A stretch of 64,000 nt of DNA from Psoroptes ovis (lineage: Eukaryota; Arthropoda; Arachnida; Sarcoptiformes; Psoroptidae), in NCBI GenBank assembly GCA_002943765.1, contig PQWQ01000021.1, positions 496,001 through 560,000 on the forward strand, written 5' to 3'. This document shows, in pieces, positions 47,682-60,034 of the stretch; the stretch's first letter is position 1, and each line of letters begins with the position of its first letter. The notes below the pieces were generated by a model. That model searched no databases, was not told the origin of the DNA, and saw only the letters and a list, made by a program, of their open reading frames with translations. A program made the position numbers and the translations under genes.

Positions 47682-49267
47682 TAGAATTTAATTCATTTCT
47701 CTTCTCAAATTCGTAATAAAAGGCTTATTTATGTTTGTAACAAACTTTATGAATGGTCCCATCGAATCAACAAAGTGAAACATTTGCACAATTATTCATT
47801 TCGGAAATTCTCGAATTATTCGGGAAAATTTCCCGAAATTGGATTTCGAATGATTTTTCCCAGATTTTGATGCAATTTTCGAATCAAAAATTGCAATTTC
47901 AAAGGGTTAACCTTTGCGCTCCGCAAGGGTTATACATGATCTCATTGACTGCCATTGAAATTCAATGAGATCAAATGTCCCCTGAACGGAGCCTGCCGAG
48001 TGCAAAGCAGTACATTGTGTAACACATTTTCTCCTCCGAATTCATTTCGGGGACCATTCATCGATTCAGTGACTTTGAAAAATGGCAACATTTTTGAAAG
48101 GGTAAAAATCTGTGAGTATGCGGAAACGACGAACGAACACACACACATAAACAATGGATGACAATTCACTCATTGAAATCAATGGAATTAATTCCATTGA
48201 ATTCATTCAAAATTCACAGACGTCATTCATATATTCAATGACAATGATGATTGAATTAAATCATCAATTTTTGCCATTTTTTTTGATGATTAAACAATCC
48301 GATTATCATATTAATGCTGATGTTTGCGCTTTTTGACAATCTGATTGTTTTGAGCCCAAAAAAAGCGCATCAATTCGAGTTGTTGGTGTGTACTGAATCG
48401 ATGGATGGCCCCCTTTTGGCTGTCATCAGTGTTCGATGAGCCCATTGGTCGATCGGCCGAACTGAACCTGGTGGGACTCGGGTGAGCAAGATGGCAAGAT
48501 GGTGATCATCACAAATCAAAATAAACAAAAATCAAAATAAATGAACCCTTTCGAAACCTTTTGAATGGATCAAAAATAAACCTTTCGTAATCACATTTAT
48601 GAATGGGAAATGTTAATCGGACAAGCAAATGGAAATTCTTAGCCAAAATTAGATTTCGAAAAATCCAATTTTTGGAGTTGCGACAGCTTTCAGTGTTGAT
48701 CCACTGTGAATCGTCAAATGCTTTGGATACATCGAGCAGCTTGCGCAATCGGCCAGAATTGACCTTCGATGCAAGGTTATAGTTTTGGAATCGAAAATTG
48801 TTGGCGATTTTCAACGAATAAAAACCTTTGATTCTTAATAAATGTGTAATGTATAAATTTGGAATCAAAAATAAATCCCGAATTAGGCAAGTACAAACAG
48901 GAAATCAACAACAGATTTTATGAAATGAATTTATGGGATTGAACAAAAATCAAATATTCCAAATATGAAAAGTTGTAATCGTTCGGACTTCCGATGTTGT
49001 TGTTAACCCGAATATGGCAATCATAGAAGTGAAACACAATTGTATGCCTGGACCCATTTCCCCTAAACAAATCATATAAATATTGAATGATTCCAATAAA
49101 ATTTATGGCATTTTGAAAACACAAAAATTGTGTTAAGTTGATTGCGAGCAGCGCAAAATATTTACCCAGTGTGACTTGGGCTTTTTCGTCAAAAATGTTC
49201 AAATTATATGAATGACCCGATAATCGGATAATTAAAGTTTTTCAACCAATTTTTCGATTCGATGATT

Positions 49268-49293
49268 GATTACCGGAAAGATTTCCGGTAATC
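49268..49293. repeat. 12-bp hairpin, 2-nt loop
   Basis: GATTACCGGAAA, GA, TTTCCGGTAATC: exact complement. Confidence 0.95.
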
Positions 49294-49344
49294 AAGATTT
49301 CGGGAAGATTTTTTTTGCGGGCACCAAGAAATCGGATTAAGACA

Positions 49345-49380
49345 CGATCAATTATCGTCTTCCAAGACGATAATTGATCG
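49345..49380. repeat. 17-bp hairpin, 2-nt loop
   Basis: CGATCAATTATCGTCTT, CC, then the exact complement. Confidence 0.95.
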
Positions 49381-49397
49381 GGGTGCTGTTGGTCACC

Positions 49398-49431
49398 AAT
49401 GGTCAGTTGGCCAATTGGCCAACTGTCCATT
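49398..49431. repeat. 34-bp palindrome with one mismatched pair
   Basis: AATGG, T, then the perfect 22-bp core from 49404 to 49425 centred on GGCCAATTGGCC, T, CCATT. Confidence 0.95.
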
Positions 49432-51293
49432 TCAAATGATGATCAATCGAATGATCATTAGGCGCAAAGGTAAGAAAAAAGGGGGGTTCAATAGAGGGCC
49501 AGACCCTCTTCATCTTTGAATTTAATGCGATTATCTTGATGATAATTACAGTAGATTGGTGTCAGATTACTAACGATTCTTAAGGCCAGCCCCTCAGCCT
49601 CCCCCCTGCGCATCAATAATCATTAGATGCAGAGGTTGCACCCTTAGATCATGATGATCACTCCAATCCTAAACGGAAATAATCATGAACAAATTAAAGT
49701 CAAAATTCAGATGTAAGCACAGAATTTGATTGATTAGATGTGAAACGATTGTATACTTCATTTGTGAATTGTGAAAATTAAGATTGATCGAAGGTTAAGG
49801 TGTTGAGGGTCAAAGCGTATGAAGGTTAGCTGTCATTCACAAAAAATTACAAAAGTTAAAGTTACTAGTTGAAGGTTAATTGTAGGTTAATTGTAGTGGA
49901 AATAATGAGAATTCCTTCTAATATTTGTAATGCTTGTAACCCTTTTCCGTAAGGGTCGTAAAGCGATTCAAAGCACTTATGATTCACTAATTCAAGGGTT
50001 ATCTAAGTGAAAAATGAGGAGGAAGCAAGAGGAGGAGAACGACGGATGTTTACATTAACCCTTTGAATACCCGAATTAAATTCAAGCGGAACAAACAAAA
50101 TGACGAGTTTCGATAATGTGAAATTCATGTTTCTGAAAGTAGGGGTAGTCGAGGGTTGTCGGGGGTTAATAAGGTTGGAGGCACTCAAGGAGCCAAGGGC
50201 CCCTATGAAGTGAAGATTATACAAAATACCAAGAGTATTCAAAAGGCCATCTCCCCCCCATTAAAAGTGCTTTCAAGTGACAATTCAAGTGTCACCATTG
50301 TTGGTAAGTACCACTGTCAAATGATCATCGAAAATTGGTCAATTTTCGATGAGTTACTCAAAGTGGTTTCTTCAAACACTTACAATTGATTGTGTAACGA
50401 TATTTGTGAATTTTTTTTTGTTTCGTTTCGTAGGGTAAATATTTACCGAGTTTCATTACGTACATTATGAATGAGTAAATTGATACATTTATTTGCTTAA
50501 TTTCATCTTTGAGGTGAAATTAAGTGAACCTTATTAACCTTCAACTCGAAAGGCGCCCTGAGGGCATCAAATTTTTTAATTAGTGTCACATTTGCTTAAT
50601 TAGTTTTTGAGTGAAGAATTTCATAAAATCAGTCAAAAACTAATCATAACCAACTAAAGGCTAAGGGTTGAGAGGTTATAGAAAGGTTAGGCACACGCAC
50701 AAAACCTTCACAAATCATTTCAATATGAATGTTGAGGGTTTTCGCATGTGGTTAAGAGGTTATGAGGTTCAAACCTTTCGAAAAAATTGATAGAAAAAAC
50801 AAACATTCGAAATATGAATTATAACCAACAACAACAACAACAGCAACAGCCGCAGCCGAATGCGTGTGAGAATAACACGCGTGACTAGGCACAAGGGTAA
50901 TAAGGCAATAATAAAAATAAATGAAAAAAATAATCAATCAGGGTGTACTCACCTACCTACCACCCAACCAATTTCGAGTCAAACAAAAACATTTGGCCAA
51001 TTGTTTCGTTGTTGTCTTTGATCAATTATCATCAGCGGTGGTCATGGTAATTATTCACCAATTATCATCATTAAATTATTTACTTTTTGAATGTATTTTC
51101 CTCCACACACAAAAAGATTGCTTGACACGGTTGTTTGTTGTCATGTTTTTGTGATTGTTTCAATTGTTTCGATCGATTGTTTACTCGATTGATTGTTTAT
51201 GTCTGTGAATAATTTCATGGTGAAAAATATGATTAATAACTATGAATTAATCGAATCAAAATGCTGCGCAAGCTTTTGACTGTGAATTATACA

Positions 51294-51373
51294 TTAGGTT
51301 GTCCCATAAGTTCTTGCTGGTTATATCGTAGAAAATCATTGGAAAAACGGCAAGAACTTATGGGACAACCCGA
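51294..51373. mobile_element. 80-bp hairpin MITE, TATATCGTAG-loop class
   Basis: TTAGGTTGTCCCATAAGTTC start, ACTTATGGGACAACCCGA end; first of three copies within 400 bp. Confidence 0.93.
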
Positions 51374-51468
51374 TATGAAGCTTTTGGTAAACATTCATTG
51401 TGTTTGTGTTTGTGTCTGTATGAACGCGCATAACACTAATGATTATGGTTCATTTTTTTTTATAAATA

Positions 51469-51550
51469 TTAGATTGTCCGAAAAGTTCATTCTGCTTAAT
51501 CAAATAGAGTTGTTGAATGAAAATTGGTCAGAACTTTACGGACAGCCTAA
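51469..51550. mobile_element. 82-bp hairpin MITE, asymmetric class
   Basis: TTAGATTGTCCGAAAAGTTC start, CTTTACGGACAGCCTAA end; second of the three. Confidence 0.88.
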
Positions 51551-51612
51551 TGAATTTAATGAATTTTTTGCTGATGAATTGCTGTGGCCAAATGTTTGCG
51601 TATTTATTTGTA

Positions 51613-51692
51613 TTAGGTTGTCCCATAAGTTCTTGCCGTTTTTCAAATGAAAAAAAATTCAAAAAACGGCAAGAACTTATGGGACAACTCAA
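51613..51692. mobile_element. 80-bp hairpin MITE, T/A-loop class
   Basis: TTAGGTTGTCCCATAAGTTC start, ACTTATGGGACAACTCAA end, TA both sides; third of the three, so all loop classes sit side by side here. Confidence 0.95.
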
Positions 51693-54441
51693 TAGCTTGC
51701 GCGACAATATTTGAGGGTGCGGAGGGTGGTGAGGGTGGTGGTGATGGTGGTAATTATCGATTAATGAGAAATATGGAAATGATTGTCATTGATTATCATC
51801 ATTGATCATGATCGAATAAATGTGTGACTTATGGATGAATGTTTTTAGGGGTCTGAGGTCGCGCATTCTTTGATTTCTTTCGAGAGATGGATGGTCAAAG
51901 ATCATTGATTGGTGACATATGGATTTTTCATTCGAATGAATGAATGATGATTAGTTCAACATGTCCGATGTATAACCTTCGGAAGAGGTTATCATAGTCT
52001 TCAAAATGGTTAATATTTCACGGTGAATTATAGTCTCAGTGTCAACTAATCAAAAGAAATTGCGTGGTCGTTTGGTAATCGTGGGTCATTTCATAGGGTG
52101 AATCAGCAAGCTGTTAACCACTTTTACAACAAAATTAACCTTCACTAATCAAAATTAACCTTAATTTAATTAAACAATTAACCTTCAACAAAAACTAATA
52201 ATTTAATCAATTAATCAAAGAGGTTATTACCTCATAAATTCATTGATTCACTTGTCAAATTATGATTGTCTTGTGCTTAGCCACAGCTTGGAAAATGAAT
52301 ACCCGGCCATCATCCTCATCATCATCATTACTCTCACGGGTCATCATTCATCATTTTAGCACAAACAAAGCTGCTAACAGGGTGGATACCTCTTCGAAGA
52401 TCTTTTAAAAATTATCATCCACCACCACCACCACCTTAACCACCACCTCATCAGCCACCACCAAAAGTGGCATAATCATCAGCCATCACTTGCGCATCAT
52501 GGCGCAATCGATATCATGCAGTGATATTAAATCAATTACGTTATTTGTGGATTATTTTCTTGTTGTTTGTTTGTTTTTGATTGAAAATTATTAAATGAAA
52601 TTACCCTAAACAGCAACAGCAGCTTGCGTAGTAAGATTATAGATATTCATGTTAATGATGAAGGTTTATAAGGTTAAACCATAAGGTATACAAGGTTATA
52701 GAAGATTAAATCATTGAGATAAGCAAAATCGAATGAAAATTGAATTTAAATAAATTAAATCAAATACCTCATACCTTATGACCTCTTACCTCAATACCTT
52801 ATACCTCGATACCTTATACCTCATACCTGTGATCGATTTCCATCAATTTTTGGCGTGAAAAATTATGGTGAAATCTCGCAGCATCTCACGTTTATCTAGG
52901 GTTTAAACCTTATACCTTATACCTTTTCTGGATTGTATCTAATGACTCACAACCCTCATAAGACCCTCATAAACCCTCGTAAAAAAAAGTATAATCATAT
53001 ATCTCTTGATAGGTATCTATCAATGCATCTCTCATCTCACCTTACAACCTTACCACCTCACAACTTTAACCTCTCAGCTAATATTTGTTTATGTTTATTT
53101 TGATTTTTGAAAAAAAAAAATTCAAAAGGTATTACCCTTAATCGTATTATGCGTATAATTTTCATTCATAAATTCATGGAATTTCACCCTCATTCATTCA
53201 TTCATTCATTCATTGATATCTAAGATTATTGTTTCCGTTTCGAATTACGCAAGTTGCGTAATTTTTAATGATATTCAATCATTCATTCAATCATTCATAG
53301 CTTAACCTTTGAAGACCCTTCACGGCTAGAAAAATGTTAATTTGTATCAATCAAAACAAATACCTGACATACCTGTCAAACATATATACCTCTGTGTATC
53401 TATAGCCAGTAATTATCAGTCATATCTTGCGTAATGTGTTTTTTTTCAATTCGATTTTTCAATGACATATTTTTACAAACAACACAGGTTTTGATGAGGT
53501 ACCTACCTTTAAGAGGTAATGAATTTTTTTTCAAAAAAAAACCTTTGAAGACTTAAAAATTGATTAGTTTTTGATAAACCCGAAAACTAATTGCTCGATT
53601 GATGGATATGTGCACAAAAAAGCTTGCTGAACATGTGTATAGCTTGCTGAAGATGGGCAAAAATAAAAGCTTGCTGAGCATCATTTGATAAGGGCATAGT
53701 CTTTGACAAACCTTTGAATTTTTTTCAAATTAAATAATCACAAATTGATCAAAATCAGCAAAGATTGATCGAGTAAAGGTTTAATCCTCAACCAAAACTC
53801 GAACACACACACGCCAGTGATAAGCTTAGTACCTTAGAGGTTAGCTAAAAAGGTCTTAGCCTTAAAGACCATGAAGAGGTTAAGACCTTTAAAGGTAAAA
53901 TGTCATTTTAAATTACGATAAATTAATCACAAAAGAGATAATCATTGGGTTTACGAATGATCCATTCATTCATTCATTCATAAAAAACAAAAATTCATTC
54001 ATAAATTTCGTAACAGGTTCATACCTTTAGTTATTTTCATTTTCAATTTGAAAATTTTCTTACGCATACACAAATCTCATAATAATTGAGGTTAGTCGAC
54101 AATTTTCCAAATCAAAGCTTGCTTGACAAGCTTTGTATTATTGGCTTGTCAAATATATTTATTTGTACAATATGAGATTATCATCATTATTCAACAGGTA
54201 CACACCTTGTGAAAATTATGTTTGTTTGTATCTTTTTTTTTTTTTTTTTTTTGATTAAATTACACAGGTGTATACCTGTGTGTATTTAGACGTGTAATTT
54301 ATTATCTTTTGAAATTATCTTCAAGAAGACATGCGGCGGCTTAGATGGCCGGGGATGGCCTGGGTCGCACAGGTGATGCCCGCAAGTTTTCCGACGATAA
54401 TCTTCGCTGGCCGCTTTGATTTTGATGAATGAACGCAAGGG

Positions 54442-54457
54442 ATTTGCGGCCGCAAAT
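54442..54457. repeat. Perfect 16-bp palindrome
   Basis: ATTTGCGGCCGCAAAT, six bases before the 34-bp palindrome. Confidence 0.97.
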
Positions 54458-54462
54458 GTCTT

Positions 54463-54496
54463 TGAAATTTCCGTGGAAATTTCCACGGAAATTTCA
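54463..54496. repeat. Perfect 34-bp palindrome
   Basis: TGAAATTTCCGTGGAAA followed directly by its complement TTTCCACGGAAATTTCA; no spacer and no mismatch. Confidence 0.97.
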
Positions 54497-54870
54497 TCGA
54501 ACAAATTGTAAGAATTTCATTTTTCTCGCGAAATTCTAAGAGGTACAATGTATAAACAAAGGCTATTGATGTATAAACATTGATATTAATAATAATAATA
54601 ATTATCATATCACTTGCGTGGCACACCTTTAAAATTTTTGTCATTTTTTTATGAATGACTCTGAATTTTTTTGTGAAGAATTCTAAGGTTATACAAGCGG
54701 TGATGCGAAGATTTAAAAGGTTAAGACCTCTAAGGTCTATAGAAGTATCTAAGGTCTATGAGGTTCACAGTTTGTGGGGCCAATGCAAAGATATCAATGA
54801 CCAAAATTTCAAAGGTTAACACCTGAACCATTCATGTTTTCAAAATTCACTTGTAACAAATACAAATATT

Positions 54871-54891
54871 TTTAACAGGTTAAGATGTCAG
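54871..54891 (+). repeat. 21-bp direct repeat, copy 1
   Basis: Starts TTTAACAGGTTAAGATGTCA and is followed by a stretch rich in CAG triplets; identical copy at 55906. Confidence 0.9.
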
Positions 54892-55241
54892 TTAAAGGTA
54901 TTCAGCAGCAGCAGCAAGATCAGCATCAGGTCTAAATAAAAAATGTCTATTTAGACATAAACAAATGAAAAAAAAAACGAATAAACAAACAAATCGAAAA
55001 TTCAAATCATAATTTATGATCATCATCCAAAAAACCTATGATGACTCTAAGGCTATACATTTTTTCAAAAAGTAATTCATTCAATGAATAAATTCATTTA
55101 CAGGGATGCTTTCATTCATCTCTCAATGCTGCGCATAGCCTGCGCGCGGGTGATGATGATTTCATTCGATTTTTCATTTTTTCAAAAATAATCATTTATC
55201 TTACACAGGGCCACACCGAGATTTTCGAGTTTTTCCATCTA

Positions 55242-55321
55242 TTAGGTTGTCCCATAAGTTCTTGCCGTTTTTCCAATAATTTTCTACGATATAACCGGCA
55301 ATAACTTATGGGACAACCTAA
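55242..55321. mobile_element. 80-bp hairpin MITE, TATATCGTAG-loop class, reverse loop
   Basis: TTAGGTTGTCCCATAAGTTC start, ACTTATGGGACAACCTAA end, TA both sides; loop CTACGATATAACC. Confidence 0.95.
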
Positions 55322-55533
55322 TATTTCCATTAATTCAAAGATAATTTATTTTCAACGACGACCAAAAAAATGAATGAATAAATAAATAAATAAAGACGAA
55401 AATAATCAAATCAAATCGAATGAAAAATTACATATTCACATATAAAATGACATAGATGTGTTAATAATGATGATGATCATCATCATTTTTCTTCTTCTTA
55501 TGTAATTTAAGTGTTTTTTTTCTTCGTTTGAAT

Positions 55534-55787
55534 CAGTGTTTCTCAAACGTTTTATTTGGTCAAAATGGTCGCTTTTCACAGGTACCTTTCAAAGGTGTCT
55601 ACCTTCATCAACCTCGCGCAAGCTGCTGTGTCCAAAGGTACGCAAGGATAGATTAATAAGCGACCGCTGAATTGACCAGAGATCACTGATCAATGGCTGG
55701 ATGATCATTGAGTCGCTGGATGGCCCCTGATGGACGGCCAGGCGTTGGTCAGCGTCCAGATGGTCGTTGCCGGTTGACAACCACTGA
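55534..55787. mobile_element. hAT-like non-autonomous element
   Basis: Ends CAGTGTTTCTCAAACG and the complement of CAGTGGTTGTCAACCG, 254 bp apart. The inside is GC-rich with repeated GCTGGATG and GATGGCC words. No transposase; no clear target duplication. Confidence 0.6.
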
Positions 55788-55905
55788 TCACCCTTAACCA
55801 CTTGTAATCATTGACAACGATTGTGTAAACAAATCTAAAAGACAAATTTATTAAATTCATCGTAGACTATCGTCATTGAGAACTTTCAGAGATTATACAT
55901 ATTTA

Positions 55906-55926
55906 TTTAACAGGTTAAGATGTCAG
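55906..55926 (+). repeat. 21-bp direct repeat, copy 2
   Basis: Identical to 54871-54891 and again followed by CAGCAGCC-type sequence, so similarity extends loosely past the perfect part. Confidence 0.9.
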
Positions 55927-57227
55927 GTAAGGTAAGCAGCAGCCACCAACCAGCGCAACCACCACCGAGCTTCAACCGCCGGTGAGGTGGCCACCCTTGA
56001 CCCCCAACCAGTACCACCAATGATGATAATTTATTTAATGAATATTTTTGATTAAATTTTGTTTGTTTTTAAAAACTGACAAACAAACAAATAAATAAAC
56101 ATTCTTACGCATGTTGTTGGTACCATTCATAAATACAGGTACAAATTTTTACACCCGAAATAAAAGAAAATGGCCATTAATCTTATTTTTAATTGATTTT
56201 TTCTTATTCATTCATTGAAACATTCATCGATTTGAATCATTCATAACAAGGATGACATGAATTTAGCCAGTTTTTCAGTGTGTGGATAAGCCAAGGTATT
56301 CGACATCATAGTAGACTTTGATCATCAGGCTATAGATTTTCCGTGATGAACACCACAGAATCACTTGAATTCAACCGGCTTATCGTTCAGAATTACCCGA
56401 AATTTTCAAATTTTAGCAACGTATTTAATAGCCAAGAATCCGCAGTTGTTCAGCAAGTGAACAAAGATTGCTTGAGATGTTTGTCAAAACATCAAAAAAC
56501 ATTGAATTGAACATTAAAATATTCATGAATCATTGAACAAAAAAACTAATAAAACTTTCGATTTGAACCACGCAAAGCTACGCAAGCTTTTCCCCTCTCA
56601 TAAATTTGATTACATAATCATCATCATCATCAACGACAACATTCGAAAACATTTAAAAAACAAAATTCTACACAGGTGTTAGTCTTTATTCATTTTGAAA
56701 TTGTTCATGTAATTTGCATGTTGAGCTTGTTGTTTATTTCTTACATCGCTGCGCTTGTTTTTTGTCACCAAAAAAAAGGAGAAAAATTTCAACGAATTTC
56801 AACAAAAATCAAACGGATTTTTTCCGATTATCAATGAATTGAAACAATCAATTGTTTTAAGAGGTTCGTGTGCAGGCCTATTACCTTGTACAGTGTGCGT
56901 GTGTGTGTTTATTTGTTGCAAACTAATCAATCAATGAACAAACAAACGACGATACGAAACCACTGAACCTTGACCAAAGCAAAGAGGAGGAGAAGAGGAG
57001 AAGGCAAATTTTTGAAAAAAAACTGCGCTTGTTTTAATAGGTCCTAACCTTACAATCAATTTGATTAATGTGTAATGATTATCATCATCATCATCAGCGA
57101 AAAATGTTGATAATTTAATCAAATAAATAAATAAACAATGAAACATTTAATTTTAACCAAAAGGTATGAATTAATGAATTGAATGATTCGATGAATCAAT
57201 AGCCTTGCGTATATACAGGTAAATTGC

Positions 57228-57321
57228 CTGGGTTGTCCGAAAAGTTTTGGCCGATTTTCGTCAACACAATCTCTATAACTATATGGTGATTGAAGCGGAA
57301 TGAACTTTTCGGACAGGCTAA
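57228..57321. mobile_element. Hairpin MITE, asymmetric class, about 94 bp
   Basis: CTGGGTTGTCCGAAAAGTTT left, AACTTTTCGGACAGGCTAA right followed by TA; longer inside than usual. Confidence 0.8.
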
Positions 57322-57506
57322 TATTTTTGAATTTAAATAAATTTGAATTTTTCGATGTTTATCCGGTCATAAATTTTTTATTGTTGTGTTTGCTGTTGTG
57401 TTTGATAAGAGATAATTTAATGTTCGAAAAAAACAAAAAACATGCTGAATAATGTTTTTTAATGTTCTGCGATTGATGAATGGAAAAGCTTGCGTAGCAA
57501 TAAGTA

Positions 57507-57589
57507 TTAGATTGTCCGAAAAGTTCTGGCCGATTTTCCCTGAGCAATTCTCGATTGATTAAGCCGAATGAACTTTTCGGACAACCTAA
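57507..57589. mobile_element. 83-bp hairpin MITE, asymmetric class
   Basis: TTAGATTGTCCGAAAAGTTC start, CTTTTCGGACAACCTAA end, TA both sides; clean example with CTGGCCGATTTTC on one side and AAGCCGAATG on the other. Confidence 0.94.
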
Positions 57590-59009
57590 TATTTGAAAAA
57601 ATAGTGATTTACAAGGTATAAACAAATATTTATGTGAATAGACAATGACGACGATGATAAAAACTCTTATCTTTTTGAAAACCTTCGAACCTTTGAAAAG
57701 GTTCCTTTCGAATGTTGTTCACAAATCTATAGTCTCAGAGGCATATCCTGTATACATCCATGGACCTTGTCGAAACATTAATTTTTATTCGAATGACAAC
57801 AAGGGTATAACCTTATCGAGACATCGATTCATTAAAATTCAAATTCAGGGTATAAACCTTGTCAATAGTTGGACAATAATTATGACAAGGTACGACTAGA
57901 TATCTACAACATACAAGATACTAGATTTCAAAGGTACTCCCCCCCCTCTGAAATCGAATTTAACACAAGCTCATTTCAGTTGTACGACAAACAACACTCA
58001 TTTCAAGCAGCTTGCGCGACAAGCTTTTGCCATTAATTACACAAAACATGCCATTTACATGATGTTTTTTTGTTGAATAATTAAAATGACAAAGTAATTA
58101 AATCAAATTTTTGAATTTTTTTATCGACATTTGGTCATGTAATATTTGAATGGTACACAGGTACTTATGTTTGTGTGTGCGTGTACAAGGATCTATACCT
58201 CATATGTCATAAACATGTACGAATAAAACTGGCTGAATTCGAATTAATTGAAACACATAAAACAACAAAATTTTTTATGTGAAAAACAAAAAACGAAACA
58301 ATCGACACAAGGGTCACCACCTCACCACCTTTACCTTTCCGATGGTCAACTGGCCAGTCAGATTTCGGTAATAAAAATACTTCAGGGGGGATTAAGTGGG
58401 GTAAGGGTCGTGGTGACTGGCTAACACCCTCCTGGTCAAATGCCATAAATTAAGTAATTAAAATTAAAACAAATGGTAATAAAAATTACTGAATCAATGA
58501 ATGGTCCTCGAACAATCAAATACCATCAATAATTATAAATGTGGTCATTATTAGGTAGTCTTCAAGGGTGAATCGATGACCTTTTACAACCTTTCAATAA
58601 AACAATACAAATTGGCCATGTTTCGGGAAAGTTTCTGGGAAAATTTCCCGAAAATTCTTTTCTGGGAAACTTTCCGCGAGAGAAACTTTCTGGAAAGAAA
58701 GTTTCCAGAAAGAAATTTCCCGAAATAAACACATAAATTAATGAAATGATCGATTAATTCATTGATTTATCATAGAAATATCGATCATTTCATTTCGGTA
58801 TTTTGTGTACCCGAAAATAAATGATCTCTTAGATAATTATCATCATTCGATTTTCAATGATTATTTCGATCAATCAATCAATGAATCAATCGATCGATTG
58901 ACAAATATTTACCTGCGTTCATACACCAACAATGTACCAAAAAAGATTCTCCGGGGGCCATTCAAAAAAATTTGTGACAATTTTCCATGATTGGCTCCCG
59001 TACATTGTA

Positions 59010-59091
59010 TTAGGTTGTCCCATAAGTTCTTGCCGTTTTTTGGAATGAAAAAAAATTCAAAAAAACGGCAAGAACTTATGGGACAACCTAA
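59010..59091. mobile_element. 82-bp hairpin MITE, T/A-loop class
   Basis: TTAGGTTGTCCCATAAGTTC start, ACTTATGGGACAACCTAA end, TA both sides; its right end borders the tandem duplication. Confidence 0.95.
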
Positions 59092-59175
59092 TAATTGCGT
59101 ACCTAAACTTTTCGAACGACCTCGATAATTTGATTCATTTAATGATAATGATCATGATGATGATGATGATAATTA

Positions 59176-59254
59176 TTGGGTTGTCCCATAAGTTCTGCCG
59201 ATTATATCGTAGGAAATCATGTGAAAAACGGCAAGAACTTATGGGACAACCTAA
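59176..59254. mobile_element. 79-bp hairpin MITE, TATATCGTAG-loop class (duplicate 1)
   Basis: TTGGGTTGTCCCATAAGTTC start, ACTTATGGGACAACCTAA end, TA both sides; left arm lacks two bases (TTCTGCCG). Confidence 0.95.
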
Positions 59255-59338
59255 TAATTGCGTACCTAAACTTTTCGAACGACCTCGATAATTTGATTCA
59301 TTTAATGATAATGATCATGATGATGATGATGATAATTA

Positions 59339-59417
59339 TTGGGTTGTCCCATAAGTTCTGCCGATTATATCGTAGGAAATCATGTGAAAAACGGCAAGAA
59401 CTTATGGGACAACCCAT
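59339..59417. mobile_element. 79-bp hairpin MITE, TATATCGTAG-loop class (duplicate 2)
   Basis: Same as the copy at 59176, including the two-base deletion, so it arose by duplication and not by a separate insertion; right tip reads CAACCCATTA. Confidence 0.95.
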
Positions 59418-60034
59418 TATTAATGACGAGTGAATTACCGATTTAATGATTATTAAATTGTTCTCGATCAGTGTATAATGATTGAATGGTGAATCGCTTA
59501 TCATTATGAATCCATGGTAAATCATTCAAATAAATGATTTGAATCAAATCGAATCAATCAATCAAATAAATGATTTAAAAAGATATAAATAAACAAATGA
59601 AATTACATATCGTTTATGAATGGCCCCCTCTGGTAGCGGGAGGAGGAGGGATACGAGAGGGGGGAAAATGGCGAAAGGGGAATGATGAAGGGGAGAACGG
59701 TGCAATATGATTGATTGATCGGCTAAGTGGTTCAGTGCTTTGAAAGGTACAAACCTCACAAAGGTGCATACCTGCTGCCGGGTAGTACTACTTCAAAGGT
59801 GCATACCTGCTACGGGGCAAACATACCTGGGGCCCTTATTTTAGTGCCTAATGAACCAAAAATGAATAATCAAAACCAAAAATAAACAATTGTTTACGTC
59901 ATTTGTGAATTTTTTTTTTTTTTTTTTTTTTTTTGGTGAATCGTTCACCACACACAACTAATGATCATCATTAAAATAATTGATCAAAGTTCATTAAGTA
60001 ATTTAATGATTTTTTTTTGGGGATAATTGATCAT

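Larger units (their letters stand above)
47682..51293. other. MITE-poor stretch of the 3' desert
   Basis: 3.6 kb without hairpin MITEs. Holds two minus-strand ORFs of mixed composition (48509-48868, 119 codons; 48918-49202, 94 codons) that I do not recognise, a GC-rich coding-like patch ending in a GTGAGC donor-like site (48405-48487), and three strong hairpins at 49268-49431. Nothing here is firm enough to call a gene. Confidence 0.5.
59093..59418. repeat. 163-bp tandem duplication carrying a MITE
   Basis: 59093-59255 and 59256-59418 are the same sequence (AATTGCGTACCTAAAC ... to the end of a hairpin MITE), differing only at the very end of the second copy. Confidence 0.95.

Noticed and set aside
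54286..54644. Overlapping minus-strand ORFs of 72 and 107 codons
   Set aside because: Both pass through the two perfect palindromes and have no recognisable domain.
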